From Pyronema omphalodes (Eukaryota; Ascomycota; Pezizomycetes; Pezizales; Pyronemataceae): a stretch of 64,000 nucleotides of DNA. The notes beneath the pieces were generated by a model that worked only from the letters and a program-made list of their open reading frames with translations, was not told the DNA's origin and did no database searches. Positions 36,638 to 48,060 of the stretch are shown here, piece by piece. The stretch is taken from NCBI GenBank assembly GCA_024516155.1, contig JAJJXM010000030.1:62001-126000 (forward strand), written 5' to 3'. The position numbers and the translations under genes were made by a program. How positions within the stretch are numbered: the first letter of the stretch is position 1; each line of letters starts with the position of its first letter.

Positions 36638-37643
36638 GTAAGCATAGCTTTCTGTCTGTAGTCTGTGTTTGTTTGTCTGCCGTCTATGGTTTTGAGGGTG
36701 TTATCGTGTCCGCTATTTTTTTTTTTCCTCGGTCATTCTTTTGGTTCTCCTTTTGTCTTTGATATTTCTTGGAGTCATTCGTTTGGAGTTTGATTTAGTT
36801 TAGTATTCCTATTTCGGCGTTTTTGGTGTACGGGTTTAAGGCGGGCATTACTGGGTCTAAGTTGGCATTGCTAGGTGGGCATTACTGGTTTGGTCATTAA
36901 GGTTTGGCGATATTTGGGGTTCTAAAATAGGTTCAGGTGGATCATGGTTTTTTGATATTAACGTTCATGTGGGGTGGACATAAAGTGGTGTGGGGGAGTT
37001 GGAGCTTGGACTGCGGGGAAGCGGAAAGCAGAAGATCGAGATTGGGCTCGTATTGATTAGAGCTGCCTCGGCTATCTGTAGCCAGTAGCTGGGATGGAAT
37101 TGGCAGTGCGGGTTTAGCCTTTGGAATTTCAGGTTAGGTTGTTCTCGGTGTTTGGGTGGAATCATTTTTGCATGGCCGGTTGTCGCTCGTTCAATGTTTT
37201 CTGTTTGGTTCATCAATTAAATTGCATGCGGAAGATCATAGCTGAAGTGTACCAAAATCGTGGTTGCAGTGTCCCAAGCGAATAATATGCGGAAGTACGA
37301 GTGATGCCAGGTGATAAGGGGAATCCTCCATCCTGGAGGGGAATCGTGCTTACTTCCATCACTTCCAGTATGGTGGTGGTGGAGCTTGGTATCACTAACG
37401 CTCACTCGCTTTCAGTTTTCCGCTAGTGGATTATATTTCACTCGGGGTCGCATTTTATAGTTTCTGCATGGGTATTGCAACCAATCGCTTATTGTTACAC
37501 TAGTATTTTATTACACTCAATACGTAGTAGTACATTTCTTTTATCTACCCCTCCATGATATCCCCTCAATCCCTCATCCTGTATTTATTCCTCTTCCTTC
37601 CCTCCAATTTCTAAGACTCATCAAACTTCTATCATTTCGCCGT
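36638..37643. other. intergenic between convergent genes
   Basis: About 1 kb with T-rich and GGCATT-rich stretches (a GGGCATTACTGG unit repeats near 36843 and 36877). No gene seen. Confidence 0.45.
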
Positions 37644-39072
37644 TTACAAAACAGCACGTACAAAGCTGGGACCTCTTCTAGGTCCTCTAGGAATAGGAAG
37701 GGTTCCATTTCCACGACCAGGGTTAGGAACAACCGGGTCGGTAACGTTCTTTCCAGCTCCAACTCCATTGAAGACAAGGGCATCAACAGTATTTCTAGCA
37801 GGCTTTTGAACAACACCATCAATAGCCAACTGCTTAATTCTAGCAGTAACCTCAGCAGGGGTAGTCAATCCCTCAAGAGCCATCAAATACGCAGCCAAAC
37901 CAGCAACATGAGGAGAAGCCATGGAAGTTCCAGAAATAGTGTTGATAGCAACATTGCTTCCAATCCAGGTAGAAGTAATCTGAGTTCCCGGAGCGAAAAC
38001 ATCAACCAAACTTCCGATGTTAGAGTAGTCGGCACGGGTATCATCAGAGTCCATGGCTCCGACAGTGATGGCGTTCTTGACGGAGGCGGGAGAGTACTGA
38101 GAGGCATCTTGGCCGAAGTCGTTACCGGCGGCGACGGCAAAGGGGATTCCGGCGTTGATGGCGGCGTCGACGGCACGGTTTAAGGCGGTGGTGAATTCTC
38201 CTCCGAGAGACATGTTGACGACGGATTTTCCAATACGACCCTTTGCTTTGGCGTCTTTGACAACCCAGTCAACGCCGGCAATAACACCAGAAGTAGAACC
38301 GGAACCAGAGGCACCTCCAAGGACCTAAATGTTGTTAGTTTTTGTTCCATAATATACATACTCATCGGGAAATATGTTGAAAGCTTACCTTGACTGCAAC
38401 AAGATTGGCCTTCTTGGCAACTCCATAAGTCTTTGAAGCAATAGTACCGGCAACGTGAGTACCGTGTCCTTGGTCATCATCCTCACCGCCCACCGCACTC
38501 ATACCAAACTCGGCGCGTCCCTCGAACTCCTCGTGTGACAAATTAATTCCGGTATCGATGACATAAGCAGTGATTCCTTCGCCAGCGGAGGAATCATAAG
38601 TGTAAGTGCTTGGTAGTTTACCATTGAAAGGAGTCTTTTGCGAGATTCTTGAAATTCCCCAGGTGGCATCTTCCTGGGTAATCAACTCCTGGGCTACCAT
38701 AACTTTGTCCTCCTCGACCATCTCAACGTCATCTCGAGCACGGATGGACGCAATTGTCTCACTGTCAAAGGCTCCGGAGTAACCACTCAGGATACCAAAG
38801 TGATACTGGAATTTAATTCCGGTGAGGCTGGCGTCATCTCTGCGGGTGAGACGGTTGATGTGAAGAGAGGTTGCCCAGGTCTGATGGGCTTGGAATTCCT
38901 CATCAGTGGTGTTTTTCTTGAGGAGGATAATGTAGTTGTCTTTGACGACGGTGCCGGACATGACCGACATGCTTCCTGAAGAGGGTTCAGGCTTCGGGAG
39001 TCCCAACATCGGGGAGGCAGTTGCAAAGGGAAGAATTGCCGCGATGGCAGTGATTAGGGTGAATGGGTTCAT
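37644..39072 (-). CDS. subtilisin-like serine protease (S8, proteinase K type)
   Basis: Secreted endoprotease made as a pre-pro-enzyme. Exons are 39072..38389 and 38324..37644, with a 64-bp intron and a CTAAC branch, giving 454 aa. The signal peptide is about residues 1-19; an inhibitor I9 propeptide covers about 45-125 (YIILLKKNTTDEEFQAH). The mature domain starts near ATWGISRIS. Catalytic residues are Asp173 (AYVIDTGI), His203 (GHGTHVAGT) and Ser362 (ISGTSMASPHVAG), with the oxyanion Asn at about 296 (AAGND). This is the classic set of alkaline or vacuolar fungal subtilisins. A C-terminal extension of about 35 residues with an NVT glycosylation site and a Gly/Pro/Arg-rich tail goes beyond the usual end. 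A TATA-like element lies about 210 bp upstream. Confidence 0.94.
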
Positions 39073-39284
39073 TGTTGCTGCTTTATTTCTTTACTAAACG
39101 CCGTTGAAATGTGTTTAAGAGAATGTGGGTGGAAAGACTAGCTTTCTTGTTGTAAGTTGAAGGAATGGAAAGGCGAAAAAGTAAAGATCGTGCTTGGATC
39201 CAGATCCGAAGATACCGCGAAGACTGAAGATGGTTGAGGAAGTTGTTGCTGATGAGAATGTTTCTGGTTGTGCGGTTCTGGTAG

Positions 39285-39292
39285 TATTTATA
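39285..39292 (-). promoter_or_regulatory. TATA-like box of subtilisin gene
   Basis: TATAAATA on the minus strand, about 210 bp upstream of the subtilisin start codon. Position and sequence fit a core promoter; function is inferred. Confidence 0.4.
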
Positions 39293-42200
39293 TCAAGCCC
39301 AACTACATACTACGAACCCGGACAGTGATGAGACAAACCCCGGTTATGCAGGTGCGTGAGCGATCTGTTCATGAAAGTGAAAGACTACACGACTACACGT
39401 GCAGTGTAAGGGCCATCGGTAAATTCGAACCGAGCCATTCGCTAATATTCTACCTGGATGAAAATGAATTGAAATGAGTTCATTATTGAACTTCCAGACT
39501 TGGGGTTGTGATGGCCGCAAAACAACAGTTCCGCTCCGATTGGTACATAATAGGATTAAGGTGAACCCTTTCCCGTTCTGAATGTAGATCCTACGGAAGA
39601 AAAACATTGTCTCCATAGCCTGGCACAGGGTCTAGCTGTAGTTGTTGTCAGAGAATTCCACCCTCAGAATGAACTGGTTGGGCAGACCTAAAGATTCCAT
39701 CACAACTGCACATGATTGCCCTACCCTAATTGGTTCAAAATCCCCGACATGCAAGTCTCGATATTTCTCCGGACGACCCTGGAACTGCCCGCTGTCTGTT
39801 TGGGTTGGTCTGAGATTAACCATTCTTAATTTATTTTTTAGGCTCTTTTTGTGGTTTTTTTGGGAGGGGTTTTGGGGAGTTTCTCTAAGCGCGTATCATT
39901 CTGGGATGATCGTCAAGGCTAAACTCAGCACCCGCCCAATCATACCGCCGAACCGAAACGCTGGGATAGACTGGGCGCCTTTCGATACGACAGCCGTTTG
40001 GACTATTGAAATGTCTGTGAAGACGGAGGGACCTCTATAGGGTTTAGTTGGTATGAAGGTTGATGGTTGAAGGGTGTAGGAAACCCGATGAGTCTCGCGT
40101 GGTATAATCTCACTCCGTTTCCGCCGTCAATATTTGCCAATTCTACCAGTCAGATCATGCCATCTCCAAAAGCCACGACATCCGCGACACCTTCCATGCA
40201 GTTTGAGGTTTTTCTTCCTTCCAAATTTGTTCGAAGCGACGTATAGCAAGCAGCGGGATTAAAATGATAGTGGCGATACTACTATCTATCCCGTGCGACA
40301 TATAGAGTGGAAACGTCAACAAAGTTCACATGCAGGCCGCCGATGGGCGCAACGAGCGCAAAGGAGTCCGAAATTCACGGAAACCTGCGATAGCTTCGAC
40401 TCGGAGAAGCAAGCGCGATACGTGATGGGATCGTGCGGAATTACTTAATCAAAAGAGATAATTTCGAAGAACTCCTTTAATGTAATGCTATATCGTCTAC
40501 AATGACATAAAGCAACCATCATGCAAAATATCTATTTCACCTATCGGTTTTTTTTTTCCAAGAGTCAAATTAGAAGAATTATGAAGCTTCAAACATTCAT
40601 TGAACTCGGAACTCCTAGACAGGAACTAGCAGTTAGCTGGAGATCCTGGTTGTGGCGTTGTAGGGCATGATCCGCGATGAAAGATTAGCTTCATTATTCA
40701 TCGCATCTCGCAGCTAGATTTTCATATTATTCACCATACACTTGGTAATCTCAGATTACTCTTTGCAAAGTTTTGCATACCTCGGGATTCGAGAATTCAT
40801 TCTTGCACCAACCGTCCAGTCTGTGCAACAAATAACGCCACATGCGTAATTTCCCGCACAACTGCAAGATACCGAAAGCAAGCATTTCCCGTAAATTTCC
40901 TGTCAAAAAACCAAACTTCACCTCTTATTTGGTTATTATTCCATATAATCCGCGGATCATAATTCAAGATAGAATGCATATGGAATGTAATAATATAAAA
41001 AAGTTACTTCGCAAAGGCTTCTACAACGCTGAATGGCGAAAACAGTGTTTATCACAATAGTAGCCGATTCATGCAGCTAACGTATGCACCATACACCGGC
41101 TTTACATCGGGCTTTAAGGTTCCCAGGCGGTTCACGGATATCGAATATCGAAATCAGGATACAATTCCCGTCTTCCCCAGCGCAAGCTTCGCCACTTCGT
41201 ATTTCAATTATGTGCACACTCCGCCAATCAAGTAACCCCGCATAAAATAACCCCTAGTATCTTCATGAAACATGACTCGAATACTTTATTTCTTTCTTCA
41301 CCAATCATTGGTGTTATAAGTCATTTAGCTAACGGTTAGAAGAATTGGCATTACATAGACATAACCGAGTTCCAGACAAAAGGGAAACTAAGCGATGTAC
41401 ATATTGGCTATCGTAATCTAAGATATTGCCCTATGAACGTCCGAGCCAGCTAATGGAATGTATCTAGGTCAGTAGATCTAAGAAATGCCTTGAGCTAACT
41501 GATGCAAGAAACTCCCCTATCACGGCCCGTGTATGTTTCTGCGATAAAGCTAACTAAAAGGCTAGTACAGTATATCCTCTATGGAACAGCCTCAAAACTT
41601 CCCCGCAAATTGAGTTGAACTTAATCTCGGCTTAAATCTCCGAAGTTGCAATCACGTTACTCCTCGGTATGTTGATCCTTCAACTCATCTTCCCGTTTGT
41701 CTGAAGAACTTCCCCTTCCTATAGCTACCAACTCTAATACTACGAATCCTTATTCCACAACTCCCCGCCCCCTCAAATTTCCTCAATAAGTTCCTTAGCC
41801 CCCGCATCAAGTACATACATTCTTCAATCTGTCCCATCTCTATTATGTCTAGCCGTATTCGATGCCGATGCCATAGGTGTCGCCACCAGTTTCTTCGCAC
41901 CCGGACTGCAAATCTTCATAAATTCCCTAGCACATAACCAGCTGCCACCCCTCAAAACCTCTTGTTCTCCAACAATACTAAAAGCATTGATTATAAGCTA
42001 TAACTTCGGAATCCTCTAAATCTGTCAATGTTGCCCCCCAACCCAGCGCTCGCCGGGTGAATTTTATTTATGCATCTGATGCAATTCATGAAATACTTCC
42101 AGCTTGAATAAAGGTAGATATAAGGATTTGAGGGCGTGAAGCTTAGGATTGATACTTTCGGCTTGTTGATATTGGTGTTACTGGTGTTTTTTCTGTGCAG

Positions 42201-43396
42201 TGAGTACCGGATCTCTAATATGTATGTGCCTATTGATCACTGATGGGGTTGTTGGAGGTTGCAGTTATGATTGGTTTATTCATAACTTGATGATGAAGTG
42301 GATTGGTGGTTGATGTGGATGGGAAGATTGGGAGGGTAGACGGGTTCGAATTTGTGCATGGTCATCTGATGCTGACGGCTTTGTGTTCTCTGTATGATAT
42401 CCGGGAACTGTGTTGGAGACAGCTAAAAAACTCCTAAGCGGGAGGAGGAGGTTCATAGTACAATATTAAAAATTTCAAGGCTTATAGGCAGGAAAGACTG
42501 GATATTTCTATACTCCAAGGTAAACTGCGATAATATCATGATGAGGATAGAGAAGGTAATAGGGGACAGGATTTTGTCTCTCAGAAAGGGGCGTATTATT
42601 TGTGCCAGTATTTATACCATCTTTCAACTCCATCACGCAAAACCCGACGAGCTTAAACATAACCGAGGCGAGGTTAAACCTCGGTTGTCTGGTGTCTAGA
42701 TATCATGTCGAGATTTGGATATAGTTTTAGTTATCATAACCGGACCCAGGAGCTACAAATTATCAATACGAACTTCCTGCATCGTATTGTGGAAACCGTA
42801 TCACAAGGATATATCTAGTTTGTGAATGATATTGAGGAGATTATCAAGCGAAGCTTTAACTTGGAGATTTGGGGAACTGAAATTCTTAATACTACTCGCA
42901 CTCGGCTTCCTCAAGCAGTACAATCACCCCTGCTATTCAAATCCAGCATAGATTAAGTTATAAACCTAGGATTGAGCATCGTAGTACTCAATATCTGCTT
43001 CAAACTTCGTAGTACACTAAAGCCATGTATAGAATAAAAGAAAAGTAGTAAAATCTCAAACCCCACCCTTTTTTTTGACTCAAGCATTACGTTAACATAC
43101 TAGATGAAAAGCATTCCGGGTTAACTCAAAATACAAAAAACAATTTCCAAATTTCCAACAAAAATTCTCAACCAGGATAATATTCCAGTCACATTTATTT
43201 CCTACCTGAATTTACAATATAGACCGCATCGGGCCGAAATGTCTACCATTTGACTACGTATGCATGGATTATCGACGTCATAAGCAAAGCGAACGAAGCA
43301 GAGACAAAAATCGTGGAAACGTGGGAAACTTGAAGTGCACAATATGTTTCAAGTCCCTTTTTCCCCCAAGACCCGGGTGCGCTTTATTTTTCCGCA

Positions 43397-43545
43397 GCCA
43401 TTGAAGCCACAAAGCCACTGAAAGCCAATGACGGCACTGAAGCCACTGGAGTTACGAAGCCATGTAAAGCCATCCCAGCCAATGAAGTCACTAAAAACCG
43501 AAGATACTGAAAGTCAAAGCCACTGAAACTACTCAAAGCCACCGC
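43397..43545. repeat. degenerate 9-bp tandem array (GCCACTGAA)
   Basis: About fifteen imperfect units near the consensus GCCACTGAA, a few one to several bases longer or shorter. The minus strand keeps an open frame across it (43384..43677), which is expected from a repeat length divisible by three and is not taken as a gene. Confidence 0.7.
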
Positions 43546-45085
43546 ATCATCCCGATGGAAACCGCCAAGACTTGGGGTGTATATATGGTGGCACCCATAT
43601 TCGCCCTGAAACTGTGTATGAATCGCGGTTACAGTGCTTATCGGTAGTTTCATAGACAGAGGCGAAATATCCAGCAAGAATTACAAGGATTACGTATTCT
43701 CTTGCATTCTTTTGTATTTCGTTATGTTTTGTTCTGTTTGACACTAATATTGTTTCTTCTACTGTATTGTAATCTGTATATAACTATAACATATCCAATG
43801 ATTTTCACAACTTTCAATAATTGTGTTTATTAATCACCTCCTATCGCGCGTATGGTTTGGAATACGTAAACCGGCGCTTCAGCACGTCTCTGTGGAAACG
43901 TTGGTATGCGCGGGAAGTTTTGTGACTGTAATACCGGCCTCTGGGTCCAATCGCAGTGTAAATTGTAGAAAACATCGACGGATATGTATATAACCCAGCA
44001 TCAGGTTTCAACTCCGCACACAGACACAGATACAGAAACAGAACACGGAGACCGGATCCCGGATCCCGCAGCCCGGGATCCACAATCAGTATCGGAAGCG
44101 AAACAACAGTTACCAGTCGGAGTCATACACAGTATCGATTGGTTACATAGCATTGCACCATACCGAAGCTCCGTATTGTATACGCATGCATTTGTAACCG
44201 GCTGACAGGGGATTGTTTGAACCCTTGTTCCAGGTTCCAGGAGATGTGGTAATGGGTAGATTGGTTTCATCAGCATGGTATGTGTAAGCGAGTTAGGTAC
44301 TTGTTTATAAGCGAAGACGAGGGGAGGGGGGATGTGGGATGGTTTGAGAACTTGGGAACTTAAAAAACGGGTCACGGGAGGGAGAAACTACGTACATGGA
44401 AAGGGCCCGGACCAGGCTGATGCTACAGTTCTGGTCAGCTTGCTTGTTTTTAAATAAACAATATGAAGATTTTTAAGATGTCGGATGTATGGAGTGAGAT
44501 TAAGAGGAATTGGTGGGGTGAGAAGAACTACATGGATTTTTGATTGGATTTTTGATTTTAGGAACTGGTTTATTGAATAAACAAGAGATTACTTGAAAAT
44601 ATTGTTCCGTCACCAGAGGTTGAATATATTAATGGCTTGGGAACAAAAGACCTGGTTGAACGCTAAGTGTGAATTACCCAACTTGGCTCATACAGACTTT
44701 CATCTGGTATATCTTGGGGATAAACCATACGCAATGAGATGGATTTAGGGGAGAAATTGGATATAATTTTGTTGATACCTGATATCACTGTACATGGAAC
44801 GCGTCTGAGCATGTTCACTACGAAGTGGTTCCTGACGCCAGCACGTGTGGATTATGTAATGAGTGTTAAAACAAAACACATAAAGTCGTTAAATATTAAA
44901 AGTACTTAACATTTCCCTAACCCCCGGGACTTCACTCCTTTCAAAGTCCATATTCTCCATTTCCCAACTGCTGCGCACCCGGCACATTGAAAAGCGACTA
45001 GACACCGAATTGCCCTATTTCGACGACACATTATAGCAACTTTCCAGTCGCAAAGCGAAAACGACAATTATTTCCGGCCATGTAG

Positions 45086-46009
45086 TCATAGCGGATCATT
45101 CTGCTGATCCCAGTGTTTACTGATAGATCCGATAACCACCTTCAACACTGCGTCGCGCGAAATCGTATCCGGCCTTCCGTCTTTACCGGGGATCTTAATA
45201 TTCTCCCAGGCGGCAGTATCCACCATATCCCTACCAGCAGCACCTCCCGCTAGATTGTCGTCAAGATTCCTTAAAAAGTCTCTGGCTCCTTTATCTGTTC
45301 CGATTTGGAAGAACTGAATTCCAATCTGCCATGCCCTAGCCTCCAGTCTGTTCAGATCCTTTGCTGCATCTGTGATAACCTTTATGGTTTCTTCCGGTTC
45401 CTCCGGGAATGGTCGGCCATCGGTGAAGCAGATTATATTCAATGGCTTTGTCGAAAAGTCCTTCTCAAATCTGGCGACGTATTCGCGCAGGATTGTACCA
45501 AGACGCTTTGCTGTGGGTGTTGGACCAGTTGGTTTAACATCTTGCAGAAACAATTTTTCAACTTCATGCGGCGTTATCTTCGACTCGGTTGGATTATTCA
45601 AAAATCGTACATCGACACCATCACTATCGTATTTATGGCAAACGTCGACAATGGAATGGACTGCTGCGCGGGTGGCATCCCAGTGCATCAACATTGACGC
45701 GCTATCGTCGATCAGGAACATGGTATCAACCCAGCCGAGGATGGCAAAGTCTTCTTCTCCGTTATTCGTGTTACTGGCTTCGGTCGCCGGTTTATTTCGA
45801 AAAGGGTTGTTGCTCTGAGGGTCTTTCGACTTCTTGCTCGGTTCGGATATCGGAGAAATTGGTTCTTTCTCGTGAGGTGAGGTTGGCGCCTTTTCGTCCC
45901 TTGTAGCCTCGGAATATGTGGGCGGCAGTTCGTTGGAAGCCTTCTTGTTGTTTCCCAGTTTATCTTGGAGCCAATTGAGCGGATTCTTTTTCTTTGATGA
46001 GCTGCTCAT
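45086..46009 (-). CDS. von Willebrand factor type A domain protein
   Basis: Intronless, 307 aa. The N-terminal 85 residues are polar and likely disordered, with a PPTY motif (LPPTYSEA) that could bind WW domains of NEDD4/Rsp5-type ubiquitin ligases. The vWA domain covers about 92-300: MFLIDDSASM gives the metal-ion site D-x-S-x-S (Asp101, Ser103, Ser105), the threonine region is GPTPTAKRLG, and the distal Asp is in IICFTDGRP. It is likely a cytoplasmic protein-interaction module; fungal members of this kind are common and mostly uncharacterised. No signal peptide or TM segment. Confidence 0.88.
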   Translation of the reverse strand: MSSSSKKKNPLNWLQDKLGNNKKASNELPPTYSEATRDEKAPTSPHEKEPISPISEPSKKSKDPQSNNPFRNKPATEASNTNNGEEDFAILGWVDTMFLIDDSASMLMHWDATRAAVHSIVDVCHKYDSDGVDVRFLNNPTESKITPHEVEKLFLQDVKPTGPTPTAKRLGTILREYVARFEKDFSTKPLNIICFTDGRPFPEEPEETIKVITDAAKDLNRLEARAWQIGIQFFQIGTDKGARDFLRNLDDNLAGGAAGRDMVDTAAWENIKIPGKDGRPDTISRDAVLKVVIGSISKHWDQQNDPL

Positions 46010-48060
46010 TTTTGTGGCTTCGGCGGAGAAGTTTTAGATTGTTGGTTTCGTTGAGAAGATGTTTGGTGGACAGCAGAGGGTATGGGAGAGGTTGCCTGGT
46101 GATGGAGTTAACTGGATGCTCTCGGGGTCTTATGTGCTGATTGGTATTCACCCCTAACCTTCCATATATACGTGATGCATGCGATGTACCACATCTGCTA
46201 TGCATAAACCCCGACTCACACTATAATCTGTAAAAGTACAGCTGCATGTATGATTTTTGTTGTCGAGATGGCTGGCTGAGATCAAGGCTGACTCTCTTGA
46301 TACTAGCGTCTTTTAGCTACCCCGCGCGGATATTTACATCCTCTCGAAGCAGACTCATGAGAAGTCATAACACAATAACCAAAATATAGCAATTGGTAGT
46401 ATGTATTTAGATCCACATAATGAGCCCATTATCACCGTTAACCGAATATTGATGCGCGCGGTTATGAAGAGCTTTGAGGATAGGTTGAGGATTTCTAGTT
46501 CCAGCTTCCAAATCCACGGGATAATTTTTTTTTCGGTAAAATGGTATCGTCTCCAAGTATTTGGGATTAGTGAACGGCCGGATTCCCAATCATAAAACCG
46601 CCCTTTCGTCTGCCTTGGAGAACCGTCGATTGTCGTTGTCAGTAGTGCTGCGACCAAGCGTAAGTAGTAATCACGGCTAGAACGATAACTGAATTTTGGC
46701 TGTGAGTCCTCTTATAAGGTGGCTTAGAGTATCGATAACGATAATTTCCTATCCCAAGATACAGCACCAGAATCAGATGAGCATATCTGCTGGGTTACAT
46801 ACAAGTCAACCCCGCACTTCAGCCGTTTCCCCGCACTGCCGACCTCAGAATCAGCCTCAGGAAGATCAAAACATACATCCCATTCCGCCTTACAAAAAAG
46901 CCATCAGATTTATCCTACGATTTACGCCATAGCCATGCGCTGTCAGATGCCCGATTTTGTTCCGGATGGCCGATTCCATGCACGCTGCAAATCCCCCACA
47001 GCCAACCACGCACGATGAGCCTCAAATGCCTTAGGAAGCAACACACAGGTTGGATTAGAAATTCGGCGTGTTACACACAAGAACTCTTGGTACCATACTG
47101 TCCATCCGTACTCGATTTCACTACATACGCTAAAAGCACAATGTTGGATTTCGATTTGAGCGGTGAATCCCGGGATAAATCTATACGTTGTTCCGGCGTT
47201 AGCGCGGTATCACGTGTTAGAAGCCATTGCCTGCGCGAGTGAACTCTCGTGATTTCATTATGGCTGGAAAGAAACCTCAACATTTTCGTCAGTACATAGC
47301 AGAAGGTGCACCCGTAATTGTATACCACATTCTAAAATGTGACATATCCTAAATTTAATCAAAATCGGCAGGACAATAGGTTAACTTGTCAAGACAACTC
47401 TGCCAATTGAACTCAGGTGCTGTTTTACATAGCCCGGTGAATATGTATGGTTTCTTACAGTCTCACAGCGTGTCCGAAACAATCAAACTCGGATTGAAGG
47501 TCATATGTAGGATTTAATTTCGCTTGTAATTCCACACCGTAAACGATAAAGATAAGACACCAATACATCACCATGACTTTCAAGGTTCAAAATGCGTCTA
47601 TGTAATACATATGGTGCCATATGAGTCTGGAAACCTGGCTCTATGCATGCATTCGCACACATATCCACAATAGTATGTGGCTTGCCGATTAAAGTTAAAC
47701 CCATGGAATAACGACATATACACGGAATATTCTTCAGTGCGAATGAGCATGAACAGCTTTCAATGTCGTCTCGTGGCGGAGAAAGACTTCTCTATATATT
47801 ACAGTAAGATAACTGTAGCTGCAATGATTGGATTTGTGTTATATTGGTAGACTCTGCTTCATAAGATACGGCTTTCCCGCCGATTGTTATGATATCGGCA
47901 TGGCTGGGGATGCCACAAGCTCGCAGGCCCTGCGGTGTCACGTTACTAAAGGCTGGGCAGTCATATCTGTGTCCTACATACTGTCTCGGCCTGTACTACA
48001 TTTATATCCTTCGAAATCCCCAGATTCCTGCTGATCAGGATTTTGCCTCTATCCTCCACC
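46010..48060. other. intergenic between divergent genes
   Basis: About 2 kb containing the two divergent promoters. Short open frames only, none with motifs. Confidence 0.45.

Larger units (their letters stand above)
39073..45085. other. 6-kb gene-poor stretch
   Basis: No gene is supported. The first 230 bp are the subtilisin promoter. The 40.1-43.3 kb part is AT-rich with many stops. A stretch at 41740..42020 (+) stays open for about 90 codons without an ATG, and its product has no recognised motif. A degenerate 9-bp repeat array lies at 43397..43545 and a short GGATCCCG hairpin near 44057..44082. Confidence 0.45.

Noticed and set aside
44057..44082. GGATCCCG inverted repeat as a transcription terminator
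   Set aside because: No gene ends nearby and such hairpins are not eukaryotic terminators; kept only as a note in the gene-poor stretch.
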